Origin: Legionella qingyii
GTDB taxonomy: Bacteria; Pseudomonadota; Gammaproteobacteria; Legionellales; Legionellaceae
Assembly: GCF_003184185.1 (NCBI RefSeq)
Contig: NZ_QHJG01000064.1
Span: forward strand, 1 to 9,497
Length of the DNA: 9,497 bases
Direction of reading: 5' to 3'
Position numbers and translations under genes: made by a program. The notes beneath the pieces were generated by a model. That model ran no database searches and was not told the DNA's origin. It was given only the letters and a program-made list of their open reading frames with translations. Below, in pieces: positions 1-7,252 of this stretch (positions are counted from its first letter, which is position 1; every line of letters begins with the position of its first letter).

Positions 1-115
1 AAACATCTGGGAATTCTCATATCAATCTGTTCTATTCTTAAACTTTGATGAAATCGCCCTGTTTATTTCGTTTATTCTATATTGGCATTTCGAACTATAA
101 ACTTCTTAAAAGCGG

Positions 116-1603
116 CTAACTTTGGGTTGTTACCCGAAGAATTTCAGCAAGAGATGTGTCGCCGGCGAGTACTCGTTTAAATCCATCATCACGAATACTA
201 GGTGTAGTGGGGCGTAAATAATTTTCCATTGTTTGTAAGTTTTCATGGCGATGAATCATTCCTCTAAGTACTTCATCGACAGTAATCAGTTCGTAAATAC
301 CAGTTCTGCCCTTGTAGCCTAAGTGATTGCAATAGTCACAACCTTTAGGTTCAAAGACCTTTGAGGTATCTGAGTCTGCTGTAAGTCCCATAAGTTCTTT
401 TTCATCATCTCTTAATTGATGAGGTGTTTTGCATTGAGGGCATAATCTTCTAACCAGCCGTTGTGCGATAAGTCCCACGATACTTGAGGATAAAAGAAAG
501 GATTCAACGCCCATATCACGTAAACGAGTTAGGGCACCGAGTGCGCTATTAGTATGTAAGGTAGACAATACCAAGTGTCCTGTAAGGCTGGCTTGAACTG
601 CAATTTCTGCAGTTTCCAAATCACGAATTTCTCCGATCATCACTACATCCGGATCCTGCCTGAGAATCGCCCTTAAACCTTTAGCAAAGGTCATTTGTAC
701 TTTGGTATTAACCTGTGTTTGCCCAATCCCTTCAAGATCATATTCTATTGGATCTTCAATGGTTAGAATATTGCGAGTGACTTGATTTAATTCAGTCAAC
801 ATGGCGTATAAGGAAGTAGTTTTTCCTGAACCTGTGGGCCCAGTAACTAAAATAATACCATGCGGCTCTGCGATCATTTTTCGCATGTTTTTTACTGTTG
901 GTTCAGGCATACCTAACAGGTTTAAATCCAATTGAGCCGCTTGTTTGTCTAAAATCCTCAGTACTACCCGCTCACCATGATTTGACGGAAGGGTTGAGAC
1001 CCGGACGTCAATATTATGTCCACCAATTCGCAGAGAAATACGACCGTCTTGAGGAATGCGCTTTTCTGCAATATCCAGTTTGGCCATTACTTTGACTCTG
1101 GAAATTACTAAAGGAGCTATGGCACGCTGAATTTCTAATACCTCATGTAAAACACCGTCAATCCGATTACGTACAAGAACTCGATCTTCATAAGTTTCAA
1201 TATGAATATCAGAAGCTTTTTGTTTTATTGCTTGAGTAAACAATGCATTCAATAAACGAATTATGGGTGCATCATCTTGATTTTCTAACAAATCTTCGCT
1301 TACCGGCAATTGACTAGCCAGTAGTGAAAGATCCATATCTTCTTCCATGCCTCCAGCGGCTTCTAATATCGATGATTTAGATTGATAAACATGGGCTAAA
1401 TGTTGCTGAAACGCTGATTCATCAACTTGTTTTAAAGTAAATTCACATTGTAATAAACGCTTTATTTCAGCAAGAGATTGCAATGAAGTATTCGGTAAAT
1501 AATAAACAAGAGCCTGGTTGTCGCTCATTTCGTTGGCCACGACAATCCCATGGTTTTTGGCAAAACTGTATGGGATCTTCAGCAATTTATCTTCGTTTTC
1601 CAT
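116..1603 (-). CDS. lspE: Type II secretion system ATPase LspE (GspE family)
   Basis: Hexameric cytoplasmic ATPase that powers pseudopilus assembly in type II secretion; in this family it docks on the inner-membrane GspL and GspF proteins. At 495 residues it has normal GspE length. Seen in the sequence: an N-terminal T2SSE_N-type region (about 1-110), then the ATPase core with Walker A GPTGSGKT (255-262), Asp box TIEDPIEYD (281-289), Walker B DPDVVMIGEIRD (327-338) and His box TGHLVLSTLHTN (341-352). A zinc-binding tetracysteine of two CxxC pairs (C388/C391 and C422/C425) is typical of GspE/PilB proteins. The ATG lies 3 bases after the lspD stop codon, so the two genes are almost certainly co-transcribed, with lspE downstream. 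The gene is complete with all catalytic motifs intact. PilB, the type IV pilus paralogue, is the alternative, but the adjacent GspD secretin argues for LspE. Confidence 0.95.
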   Translation of the reverse strand: MENEDKLLKIPYSFAKNHGIVVANEMSDNQALVYYLPNTSLQSLAEIKRLLQCEFTLKQVDESAFQQHLAHVYQSKSSILEAAGGMEEDMDLSLLASQLPVSEDLLENQDDAPIIRLLNALFTQAIKQKASDIHIETYEDRVLVRNRIDGVLHEVLEIQRAIAPLVISRVKVMAKLDIAEKRIPQDGRISLRIGGHNIDVRVSTLPSNHGERVVLRILDKQAAQLDLNLLGMPEPTVKNMRKMIAEPHGIILVTGPTGSGKTTSLYAMLTELNQVTRNILTIEDPIEYDLEGIGQTQVNTKVQMTFAKGLRAILRQDPDVVMIGEIRDLETAEIAVQASLTGHLVLSTLHTNSALGALTRLRDMGVESFLLSSSIVGLIAQRLVRRLCPQCKTPHQLRDDEKELMGLTADSDTSKVFEPKGCDYCNHLGYKGRTGIYELITVDEVLRGMIHRHENLQTMENYLRPTTPSIRDDGFKRVLAGDTSLAEILRVTTQS

Positions 1604-1606
1604 GGT

Positions 1607-3997
1607 TTACTTCGTTACTAACAAAGGTGGACGATTAAACGGTTTTGGTAACTCAGCTCGTTTCAAAGCAGGTAATACCGTTGCATTATTGCTTTGTACA
1701 AAGGCATCTTGCGATTTCAGCCAATCCAGTTCGAATTGACGCACATTATTATACTTTTCACTCGTCATATGCGTATTATCTCGTTCATTACGCAAAATTA
1801 TGGGTTTAATAAATACCATCAGTACCCGTTTTTCACGAGAATTTATATTCCGTTTGAATAATCGACCCACACCCGGTATATCTCCCAAAACTGGCAAGCG
1901 GTTATTTTCATTACCCAGGCTATCTTGAGTCAAACCTCCCAATACAACGACGTCACCGCTTTCAACATGAACCGAAGTAACGATACTACTGATTCTAAAT
2001 GTTGGGGTAGCTGTGTTTGGAGAAACAACGGGCGGATCCAACGTGTCATTTCCTTGATCGATTTGCAGCTGGATTCCATTCCCTCGTGTAATTTGTGGTC
2101 TTACATAAAGATGTAATGCAACGTTAACCCGATCAAATGTAGTAAATGGAACCCCATTATTTGTTGTACCTCCGGCATTTGCAGGTTGAGTAGTCGATGC
2201 TATCGAAACCTGTTTACCTACCAATATTTTAGCTTGGCGATTATCAAGAACAACAACTGAAGGTGTTGATAAAATATTAGCTTTATTTTCTCTTGCTAAA
2301 GCATATATCTGTGCTTGAAAATCATCAAGTTTAGTACTGTTATTAATTATAGCAAATCCTGGCCTAAAGGATTCAGGTTTTCCTGTTTGTTGATCACTTC
2401 CCCATTCAATGCCTAAGTCGTTAATATCCGATTGATTAATTTCTGCGACTAATGCTTCAATGAGTAATTGGGCCGGTTTAATATCCAGTTGCGTAATTAC
2501 TCTTTTCAAAGTACGGATTACAGAGGCTGGTGCATTAAGGATGATGGAGTTTGTATTGGGTTCAGCAATAATTTGTACTGTAGGTTTTGTTGTCCCTTCA
2601 TTTTGCGTTGTGGTAGTCGTAGTATTTGCGGTAGCGCCTGAAGCAGTTAATGAACTGCCACCACTGCCTGAGCCTGCTGAATAAAGAGAACTAGAACTGC
2701 TAGTGGAGCCCTGCGTATTTGAGTTGTTGGCAAGGTTGGAGGCCGGATTTGTACTATCCAGAATAGGGCGAGTAATGGTACCAATTGTTGTGCCAACATT
2801 GCCGCTGAAATTTGCTTGAGCTATACCGGCGAGGATGGGTACCAAGTCTTCAGCTCTGAGGTAATTTAGATACACCACTTGCGTGTTGGAGTTAACCCCT
2901 TCGGAACTCTCTCTATCTAATTTTAATATCAACATTCTAAGACGTATTCTGTCTGTCTTGGAGCCGCTGACTAACAGCGAATTGGAGCGGTCATCAGCAG
3001 CTATAGTTAGTTGAGTTCGCGCCCCTCCCATACTGGGTTGAGTTTTAACAAGATCTTTTAAAGTAGCAGCAATATCCATTGCTAATGAATGTCTTAAATG
3101 AACTATATCAATGCCATTGGCAGATGAGTTATCTACTTGTTTGATGATGCCTGCAAGACTACGAATGTTGTTCGCTCTTCCTGATAAAATAAGCATATTT
3201 GAGGGAGCATAAGCAGAGATACTACTCCATTGTGGCATTAATGGTCGTAAAACGGGAACTAATTGCTCTGATGGAACATAATGAACAGGAACTACAGCCA
3301 CCATCATGTCGTCACCTCTGGGTGGTTGCTTTATTCCGTTTAAAAGATCAGGCGATTGTGTTTTTGCATCGATATTCGGAATAATTTTAATGATCGCTCC
3401 ACTAGGTATAGCGGCATAGCCCGAGACTTGTAAGACTGAAAGGAATACTTGATAAAGTTCATTATTGTTCATAGGTGTTGACGATACGATCGATATTTTT
3501 CCTTGCACTCTTGGATCAATGACAAAATTTTTCCCTGTAACTCGTGACACTTCCGCAATAACCGCTCTAATATCAGCGTTTCTTAAATTCCATAGTTTGC
3601 TGTTTAACGGCGGTGTATCGTTTGGGGTACTTTGACTCTCAGATTCAGTTGGTTGTTTTATGTAAGGATGTTGATTTTCACTCGGTTCACTTTTCTTTGA
3701 ACTGATCTTTTGTGATAGCTTATTCTGCAAATTTCGTGCGGTGAGGTAATCACTAATTGGGCCAATTTGTATCAGATAAAGTTTCTTATCTGATAGATTC
3801 TTAATTTCAACAGGTTCACTGACAAGTGCAGACAATTCCTTTTGACGTTGCTTTGCATCTTTTTCTAAATTAAATGCACCAGCTTGCAAATAAAAAGTAG
3901 TATTCCCATTCTTAGTGGTCGTGGAAATATTAATTTCGTTTGCATAAGTTAATGCTGAGCAAATAAATATTAAAATTATAATTACTATCGAGCGCAT
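1607..3997 (-). CDS. lspD: Type II secretion outer-membrane secretin LspD with an N-terminal SPOR-like domain
   Basis: Forms the multimeric outer-membrane channel through which folded exoproteins leave the periplasm. The 796 residues read as: signal peptide (1 to about 19, hydrophobic core then ALTYA-N); a SPOR-like repeat (about 32-98, with FYLQAGAF and LYLIQIGP strands); a polar linker (about 99-130); N0 (about 135-210); N1 to N3 (about 230-505), with N3 interrupted by a Ser/Thr/Gly/Asn-rich insert (about 397-470); then the secretin barrel (about 508-735) ending in the hallmark LPVLGDIPGVGRLF (701-714). A tail of about 60 residues follows, where pilotin-binding segments lie in other GspD proteins. 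The SPOR-like module is not part of textbook GspD. No in-frame ATG, GTG or TTG lies between this ATG and the upstream stop codon. The Shine-Dalgarno-like TTAGGA sits about 14-15 bases upstream, which is further than usual. First gene of the lspD-lspE operon. Confidence 0.95.
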   Translation of the reverse strand: MRSIVIIILIFICSALTYANEINISTTTKNGNTTFYLQAGAFNLEKDAKQRQKELSALVSEPVEIKNLSDKKLYLIQIGPISDYLTARNLQNKLSQKISSKKSEPSENQHPYIKQPTESESQSTPNDTPPLNSKLWNLRNADIRAVIAEVSRVTGKNFVIDPRVQGKISIVSSTPMNNNELYQVFLSVLQVSGYAAIPSGAIIKIIPNIDAKTQSPDLLNGIKQPPRGDDMMVAVVPVHYVPSEQLVPVLRPLMPQWSSISAYAPSNMLILSGRANNIRSLAGIIKQVDNSSANGIDIVHLRHSLAMDIAATLKDLVKTQPSMGGARTQLTIAADDRSNSLLVSGSKTDRIRLRMLILKLDRESSEGVNSNTQVVYLNYLRAEDLVPILAGIAQANFSGNVGTTIGTITRPILDSTNPASNLANNSNTQGSTSSSSSLYSAGSGSGGSSLTASGATANTTTTTTQNEGTTKPTVQIIAEPNTNSIILNAPASVIRTLKRVITQLDIKPAQLLIEALVAEINQSDINDLGIEWGSDQQTGKPESFRPGFAIINNSTKLDDFQAQIYALARENKANILSTPSVVVLDNRQAKILVGKQVSIASTTQPANAGGTTNNGVPFTTFDRVNVALHLYVRPQITRGNGIQLQIDQGNDTLDPPVVSPNTATPTFRISSIVTSVHVESGDVVVLGGLTQDSLGNENNRLPVLGDIPGVGRLFKRNINSREKRVLMVFIKPIILRNERDNTHMTSEKYNNVRQFELDWLKSQDAFVQSNNATVLPALKRAELPKPFNRPPLLVTK

Positions 3998-4105
3998 CGA
4001 AAAATCGTAAAATCCTAAGTAAATACATAATAACTAAATTTACACACTTACCATAGCTTTTTTAGTGAGTATCTGAATGTATTTTGAAGCATTTGATAAT
4101 TCTGC

Positions 4106-4141
4106 TTTAAGATTATCTTAATTGATAAAAAAATCTAGAAT
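4106..4141 (+). promoter_or_regulatory. Candidate PmrA-like box with -10 element, directed at the 829-residue gene
   Basis: Two half-sites, tTTAAgATT (4106-4114) and cTTAATtga (4117-4125), are separated by 2 bases. They match the spacing and partly the sequence of the Legionella PmrA consensus, a tandem cTTAATatT with a 2-base gap (7 of 9 and 6 of 9 matches). TAGAAT (4136-4141), one mismatch from TATAAT, follows after 10 bases. That is the geometry of an OmpR/PhoB-family activator replacing the -35 element. Against it: the background is very AT-rich, the second half-site is weak, and the start codon is 265 bases away. The central TTATCTTAATTGATAA is also an inverted repeat, so the site could serve either strand. 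Confidence 0.35.
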
Positions 4142-4144
4142 GTG

Positions 4145-4173
4145 TTGATTTTTATCACGTAGGTCCTTTATAT
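4145..4173 (+). promoter_or_regulatory. Candidate sigma70 promoter (TTGATT-N17-TTATAT)
   Basis: TTGATT (4145-4150) and TTATAT (4168-4173) are 17 bases apart on the strand of the 829-residue gene. This alternative to the upstream PmrA-like site would give a leader of roughly 225 bases. It is a motif match in AT-rich DNA with no other support. Confidence 0.3.
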
Positions 4174-4235
4174 AACTTGTTTTCTTTGGTAACAGGTTAA
4201 TCTTTTCCGCACGATCGTTTAGCTGATTACGCTCC

Positions 4236-4249
4236 ACAGTTATAACTGT
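4236..4249. repeat. Perfect 14-bp palindrome, possible operator
   Basis: ACAGTTATAACTGT is identical to its reverse complement. It lies downstream of the candidate rightward promoters and about 240 bases upstream of lspD. Its length and twofold symmetry are typical of an operator for a dimeric repressor, but I do not recognise the regulator. Confidence 0.4.
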
Positions 4250-4405
4250 ATTTACCTATGATAGCCGAGAATGCTATCCCGGAGATACATCATTTTTCCA
4301 TAAATACTAGTCACTCAAAAATGGTTCGACTTTTTTATCTATATTGAAGATACTTCGGCCCCGTTAGAGCATTGCAGATTATTTTAAACAACAAAGGAGT
4401 TAAAT

Positions 4406-6895
4406 ATGCAACAAAAATTTGATGTACCCACAATGAAGTATGGTCCGGATTTCAATCCCTTTCGTGCCATTCAGGGAAGATTTTATTCCATATTAGATGA
4501 TATTAAGGCAACTGCAGATCCGGGGTTTATTGCGCATTGTCTTGGTGAGTGTCAAAAATTACTTTCTATGGGAAGTGATATTACCAGGATGGATGCAATG
4601 CCAACTACCGCTTTTAGTGGCCCTGGTAAAAATATGGCAGTAACTCCAACTATAACACCGACAAACCAGATTCAACATAGTACTAGCACGGCTAAAAAAA
4701 GAAAGCACCCCGAAATAGTTGATTCAACAACTGATGTTGGAAATGGTCAGCCCATCATTCAGCAACCCACTATTGGACAAGGAACTGCTTCTCCTTTAAC
4801 AAAAAGATATAGGGTTATTTATCCTCATTTAGAGACAAAGGATACTGCTGAAGAAAAAGGAAAAGAAAAGGAAGTTGTGCAGACTATAATCTCGGATACA
4901 GTCATGCCAAAGCAGGGTAAAATAGTACGAAAATTAATTTCACCTTTCTTAAATCAATTTATAAAGCAAATGGCTGAGGGTGAACTTAATGAATATAAAA
5001 AAGTGCAGCGCGAAATGCTACAAAAAAATGAGCGTTATAATAATCGGCTTTCAATAAGGCACATATCTTCTATAGGGCATAGATCGGACTTTAGTAAAGA
5101 AATAAAACCTAAATTCCCAGACGGGCTTAGAAATAAATTTATCTATAGCCATCATATCAGCTTTCCTTTCACGATAAAAAAAAGTGATCAAAGTTTGAAA
5201 AGATCAACTCTTTATCAAAATATGCTATCAAGGCGGAACTTCATTGCAAAAGAAATTATTCCCAATATAAAGAAGGCTCCTTCATTGGCTGCTCAGAACT
5301 TACTTTATTTATACCAACATCATTTAATGTATAGCATTTATTTACAACGTAAATCTTCAGAAAATCTAGGTGAGATCCTAATTTACCATATGAATAAATT
5401 GGGTTTTGATTTGGAAAAATCAGAAATCAAACGTTTAAAATCGGCCATCAATGATAGTTATTATCTTATTAGCCGCAAAATGCCCTTTAAGCACCTTATG
5501 ATGCTAAAGCCTATGCTCCAGGTTGAACTTCCTGCGGAAAATCCTCAAGATAAAACATCTGATGGGACTATGATTGCTGCTATGGTATTGCATAATAATC
5601 CTGATAAAAAAATTAAAAAAAATGATATTTTTGATGAACCTTTTCCTAATTCGATGAAAATTACTCAAAATACTAATTTTTATGATGCTAAAGGAAAATT
5701 AATTGGTGTATATCGTGTTGGTGCAATTCAACCTGAGATGATAACTGATAAATTACGTAAGGAACTCACTTCTGTAACACCATCACAATTGAGTAGAATG
5801 GGGGCTGTATCTGCAGAAGAATATGTTAATAAAAGGCAAAATAAAGAAGATTTCCACATAAGTGTTCGTTCAGCTCCATTTGGTGTGCTTGGAAAAAAAA
5901 CAAGCCGAATTAGACCTACCCAATTCTCTGAAATAAAATATGGAGTAGAAGAAGGATTAGCGCCTCTTTTTAATTCTATTGAAAAGATTTATGCGGAGTG
6001 TGCTCCAGTTGAATATGCAACGCGTCGTCGAATTATGGATTGTGCATCTTATTTTACTTTAACCGGATCGAGTTATCTTTTAGCCGCCGAAGCAAATTAT
6101 GATAAACAAACTAATGCTCATATAGATAGTAATAAGTTTCCCATCCATTGCTTAAATCCACTGTTTGTTATCTATCCCTCTAAGAATGGCCAGCAGAGTG
6201 AGCAGCAAAGAACGTATAAAGGTGCCTATACATTTTTTCCTGGAGTGAGGGGTGTTTTACCAAATGAGGCTCAAACTAATTTTGAAGGGATATATTTTGA
6301 TTTAAAAGAAGGAGACGTGTTGCTATGGGATTTTGATAAATATTATCACTGCAACACCAAATTAATTTCTTCTAATGGAATCACTGATTCAAGTTGGCAT
6401 CGCATATCCATTGTTGGTTTTACCAAAGGTGAGGCATTACATAAAATAGTTGAACCTCTTGTATTTGAAGATTCAGATGATGAGGATACTTTTCTTTTTA
6501 GCTCAGAAGAGCTCACACAGGCTGGACAATTCTCGGAAGAGACGTTATTTGAGCTCCCACAATCCATGCAAACTAAGGAACAAGCTGCATCAAAGGACGA
6601 GCATCATTCAAATATAGAAGATGATGAACCGGTTGATGGATTAAAGTTAATGAGCCTGGATTCATTTTTATCATCGGGTAATATTATTGAATTAGAAAAG
6701 CTCAACAAGCATGTGGAGTCTTCTTTATCAGATAAGTATTCTGGAGATGGAGAGGTACAGAAAGATGAAAGCCGCTCTACGGAGTATTTTGTAAAAACAA
6801 ATTCTTTAAACCTTACATTTTTTGGGGCTGAGAAAACATCTCAAGGGAGAGAAGCAGTGCAAAGTAAGCATACTATCTTTCACAGACTAAATTAG
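4406..6895 (+). CDS. Putative 2-oxoglutarate/Fe(II) dioxygenase, TET/JBP-like, with possible NLS
   Basis: I do not recognise this 829-residue protein as a named family. Residues 1-70 look folded; about 71-165 are low-complexity and probably disordered, with a basic cluster AKKRKHP (96-102) that fits a monopartite nuclear signal. Residues 165-375 are basic and probably helical. From about 405 to 680 it resembles a 2OG/Fe(II) oxygenase: strand FYDAKGKLIGVYRVGAI (425-441), H572-x-D574, GAYTFFPG (606-613), KEGDVLLWD (634-642), distal H648 in YYHCN, and R666 in WHRISIVGF. HxD, H and R would bind iron and 2-oxoglutarate. The order and the endings (HCN; R-x-S-x-x-x-FTKGEAL) resemble fungal TET-like and TET/JBP domains, which oxidise methylated bases. 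The AlkB second arginine is absent. The tail (about 688-745) is acidic and probably flexible. There is no signal peptide or membrane segment. The ribosome site AAGGAG, 6 bases from the ATG, is excellent. I infer a possible Dot/Icm effector; the C-terminus lacks a clear E-block. Coding confidence is high, fold moderate, substrate unknown. Confidence 0.85.
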   Translation: MQQKFDVPTMKYGPDFNPFRAIQGRFYSILDDIKATADPGFIAHCLGECQKLLSMGSDITRMDAMPTTAFSGPGKNMAVTPTITPTNQIQHSTSTAKKRKHPEIVDSTTDVGNGQPIIQQPTIGQGTASPLTKRYRVIYPHLETKDTAEEKGKEKEVVQTIISDTVMPKQGKIVRKLISPFLNQFIKQMAEGELNEYKKVQREMLQKNERYNNRLSIRHISSIGHRSDFSKEIKPKFPDGLRNKFIYSHHISFPFTIKKSDQSLKRSTLYQNMLSRRNFIAKEIIPNIKKAPSLAAQNLLYLYQHHLMYSIYLQRKSSENLGEILIYHMNKLGFDLEKSEIKRLKSAINDSYYLISRKMPFKHLMMLKPMLQVELPAENPQDKTSDGTMIAAMVLHNNPDKKIKKNDIFDEPFPNSMKITQNTNFYDAKGKLIGVYRVGAIQPEMITDKLRKELTSVTPSQLSRMGAVSAEEYVNKRQNKEDFHISVRSAPFGVLGKKTSRIRPTQFSEIKYGVEEGLAPLFNSIEKIYAECAPVEYATRRRIMDCASYFTLTGSSYLLAAEANYDKQTNAHIDSNKFPIHCLNPLFVIYPSKNGQQSEQQRTYKGAYTFFPGVRGVLPNEAQTNFEGIYFDLKEGDVLLWDFDKYYHCNTKLISSNGITDSSWHRISIVGFTKGEALHKIVEPLVFEDSDDEDTFLFSSEELTQAGQFSEETLFELPQSMQTKEQAASKDEHHSNIEDDEPVDGLKLMSLDSFLSSGNIIELEKLNKHVESSLSDKYSGDGEVQKDESRSTEYFVKTNSLNLTFFGAEKTSQGREAVQSKHTIFHRLN

Positions 6896-6933
6896 TGAAA
6901 TGTGTTGTATTAGCGGAGCATTGTACGATTTAC

Positions 6934-6961
6934 ACCCGGATTAAATGATATTAATCCGGGT
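6934..6961. terminator. Strong hairpin between convergent genes, probable terminator
   Basis: The arms ACCCGGATTAA (6934-6944) and TTAATCCGGGT (6951-6961) pair perfectly over 11 bp around a 6-base loop. It sits 38 bases after the stop of the 829-residue gene and just beyond the stop of the convergent histidine-rich gene. The plus strand continues with TATTCATTC, a modest T-rich tail, so termination of the rightward transcript is most likely. On the minus strand no T-run follows, so leftward termination is less certain. Confidence 0.75.
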
Positions 6962-6969
6962 TATTCATT

Positions 6970-7209
6970 CTAGGGATTATTATGTGTATGCGTATGTGTA
7001 TGTTCATCGTGGCCATGATGATGAGCGTGTGGCTGCTGATGTAAATGAGGCAGTTGCTGCTGGTATGGATTATGTCCATGGTTATGTGCAGTAAAGAAAC
7101 CATTAGGGTGCGCAGGCACTGGAGTTGTAACAACAACTACTGTTTGTGGCTGGGTAGTTGATGGGTGAGTGTGTTGGTGAGCGTGTTGGTGATGTCCTGT
7201 TCTTTTCAT
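6970..7209 (-). CDS. Small histidine-rich protein, possible metal binding
   Basis: A 79-residue protein with 21 histidines (27 percent), arranged as alternating X-His runs at the N-terminus (HHQHAHQHTH, 6-15) and C-terminus (HAHHHGHDEHTHTHTH, 61-76). These flank a hydrophobic QTVVVVTTPVP patch (22-32) and a Gln/Pro segment. There is no cysteine, no signal peptide and no transmembrane helix. By composition it recalls Hpn-type or other histidine-rich proteins that bind nickel, zinc or copper, but I see no true homology and the function is unknown. The start is supported by AGGA placed 9 bases upstream of the ATG. The reading frame gives a coherent biased protein, whereas the overlapping frame at 6951-7136 does not. 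It converges on the 829-residue gene and shares its hairpin. The MITE begins 43 bases upstream, so it may supply part of this gene's promoter region. Confidence 0.65.
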   Translation of the reverse strand: MKRTGHHQHAHQHTHPSTTQPQTVVVVTTPVPAHPNGFFTAHNHGHNPYQQQLPHLHQQPHAHHHGHDEHTHTHTHNNP

Positions 7210-7252
7210 ATTATTTCATCCTATCTAAATAAAAGAATTCGATTTTATTTCT

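Larger units (their letters stand above)
3998..4405. promoter_or_regulatory. Divergent intergenic region between lspD and the 829-residue gene
   Basis: This 408-base, AT-rich gap carries no ORF I can support and must hold the promoters of both flanking divergent genes. Recognisable elements are a TTAA-N7-TTAA direct repeat with a -10-like hexamer (4106-4141), a second sigma70-like pair (4145-4173), a perfect 14-bp palindrome (4236-4249), a loose inverted repeat ATAGC-N7-GCTAT (4261-4277) and a small inverted repeat GAAG-ATA-CTTC (4346-4356). I could not find a convincing -35/-10 pair for lspD. If the plus-strand promoters near 4140-4175 are real, the rightward transcript has a leader of about 230-260 bases. 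Confidence 0.6.

Noticed and set aside
1..115. Terminator downstream of lspE
   Set aside because: No stable hairpin with a T-run was found on the minus strand in these bases; the transcript may continue beyond the window.
898..1095. Plus-strand open frames inside lspE, lspD and the permease
   Set aside because: They lie opposite well-supported genes with clear family motifs and show no recognisable domain or ribosome site.
4007..4023. GTAAA-N7-GTAAA, resembling a CpxR box, just upstream of lspD
   Set aside because: It overlaps the ribosome-binding region of lspD, the DNA is AT-rich, and the pentamer is common by chance; position makes a regulatory role doubtful.
5176..5900. Three 8-base A tracts (5176-5183, 5615-5622, 5893-5900) in the 829-residue gene as phase-variation or slippage sites
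   Set aside because: The frame is open throughout, lysine codons are frequent in this AT-rich gene, and such tracts are expected; nothing shows a frameshifted product.
5678..6445. AlkB-type or prolyl-4-hydroxylase assignment for the dioxygenase-like domain
   Set aside because: AlkB needs a second arginine six residues after the first (R-x5-R), and here the residue is phenylalanine. Prolyl hydroxylases use lysine at the 2OG site, while this protein has arginine.
6951..7136. An overlapping minus-strand reading frame of 61 codons inside the histidine-rich gene
   Set aside because: It arises from the repetitive CAC/CAT codons read in another frame, runs into the terminator hairpin, and lacks a ribosome site. 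The 6970-7209 frame has one.
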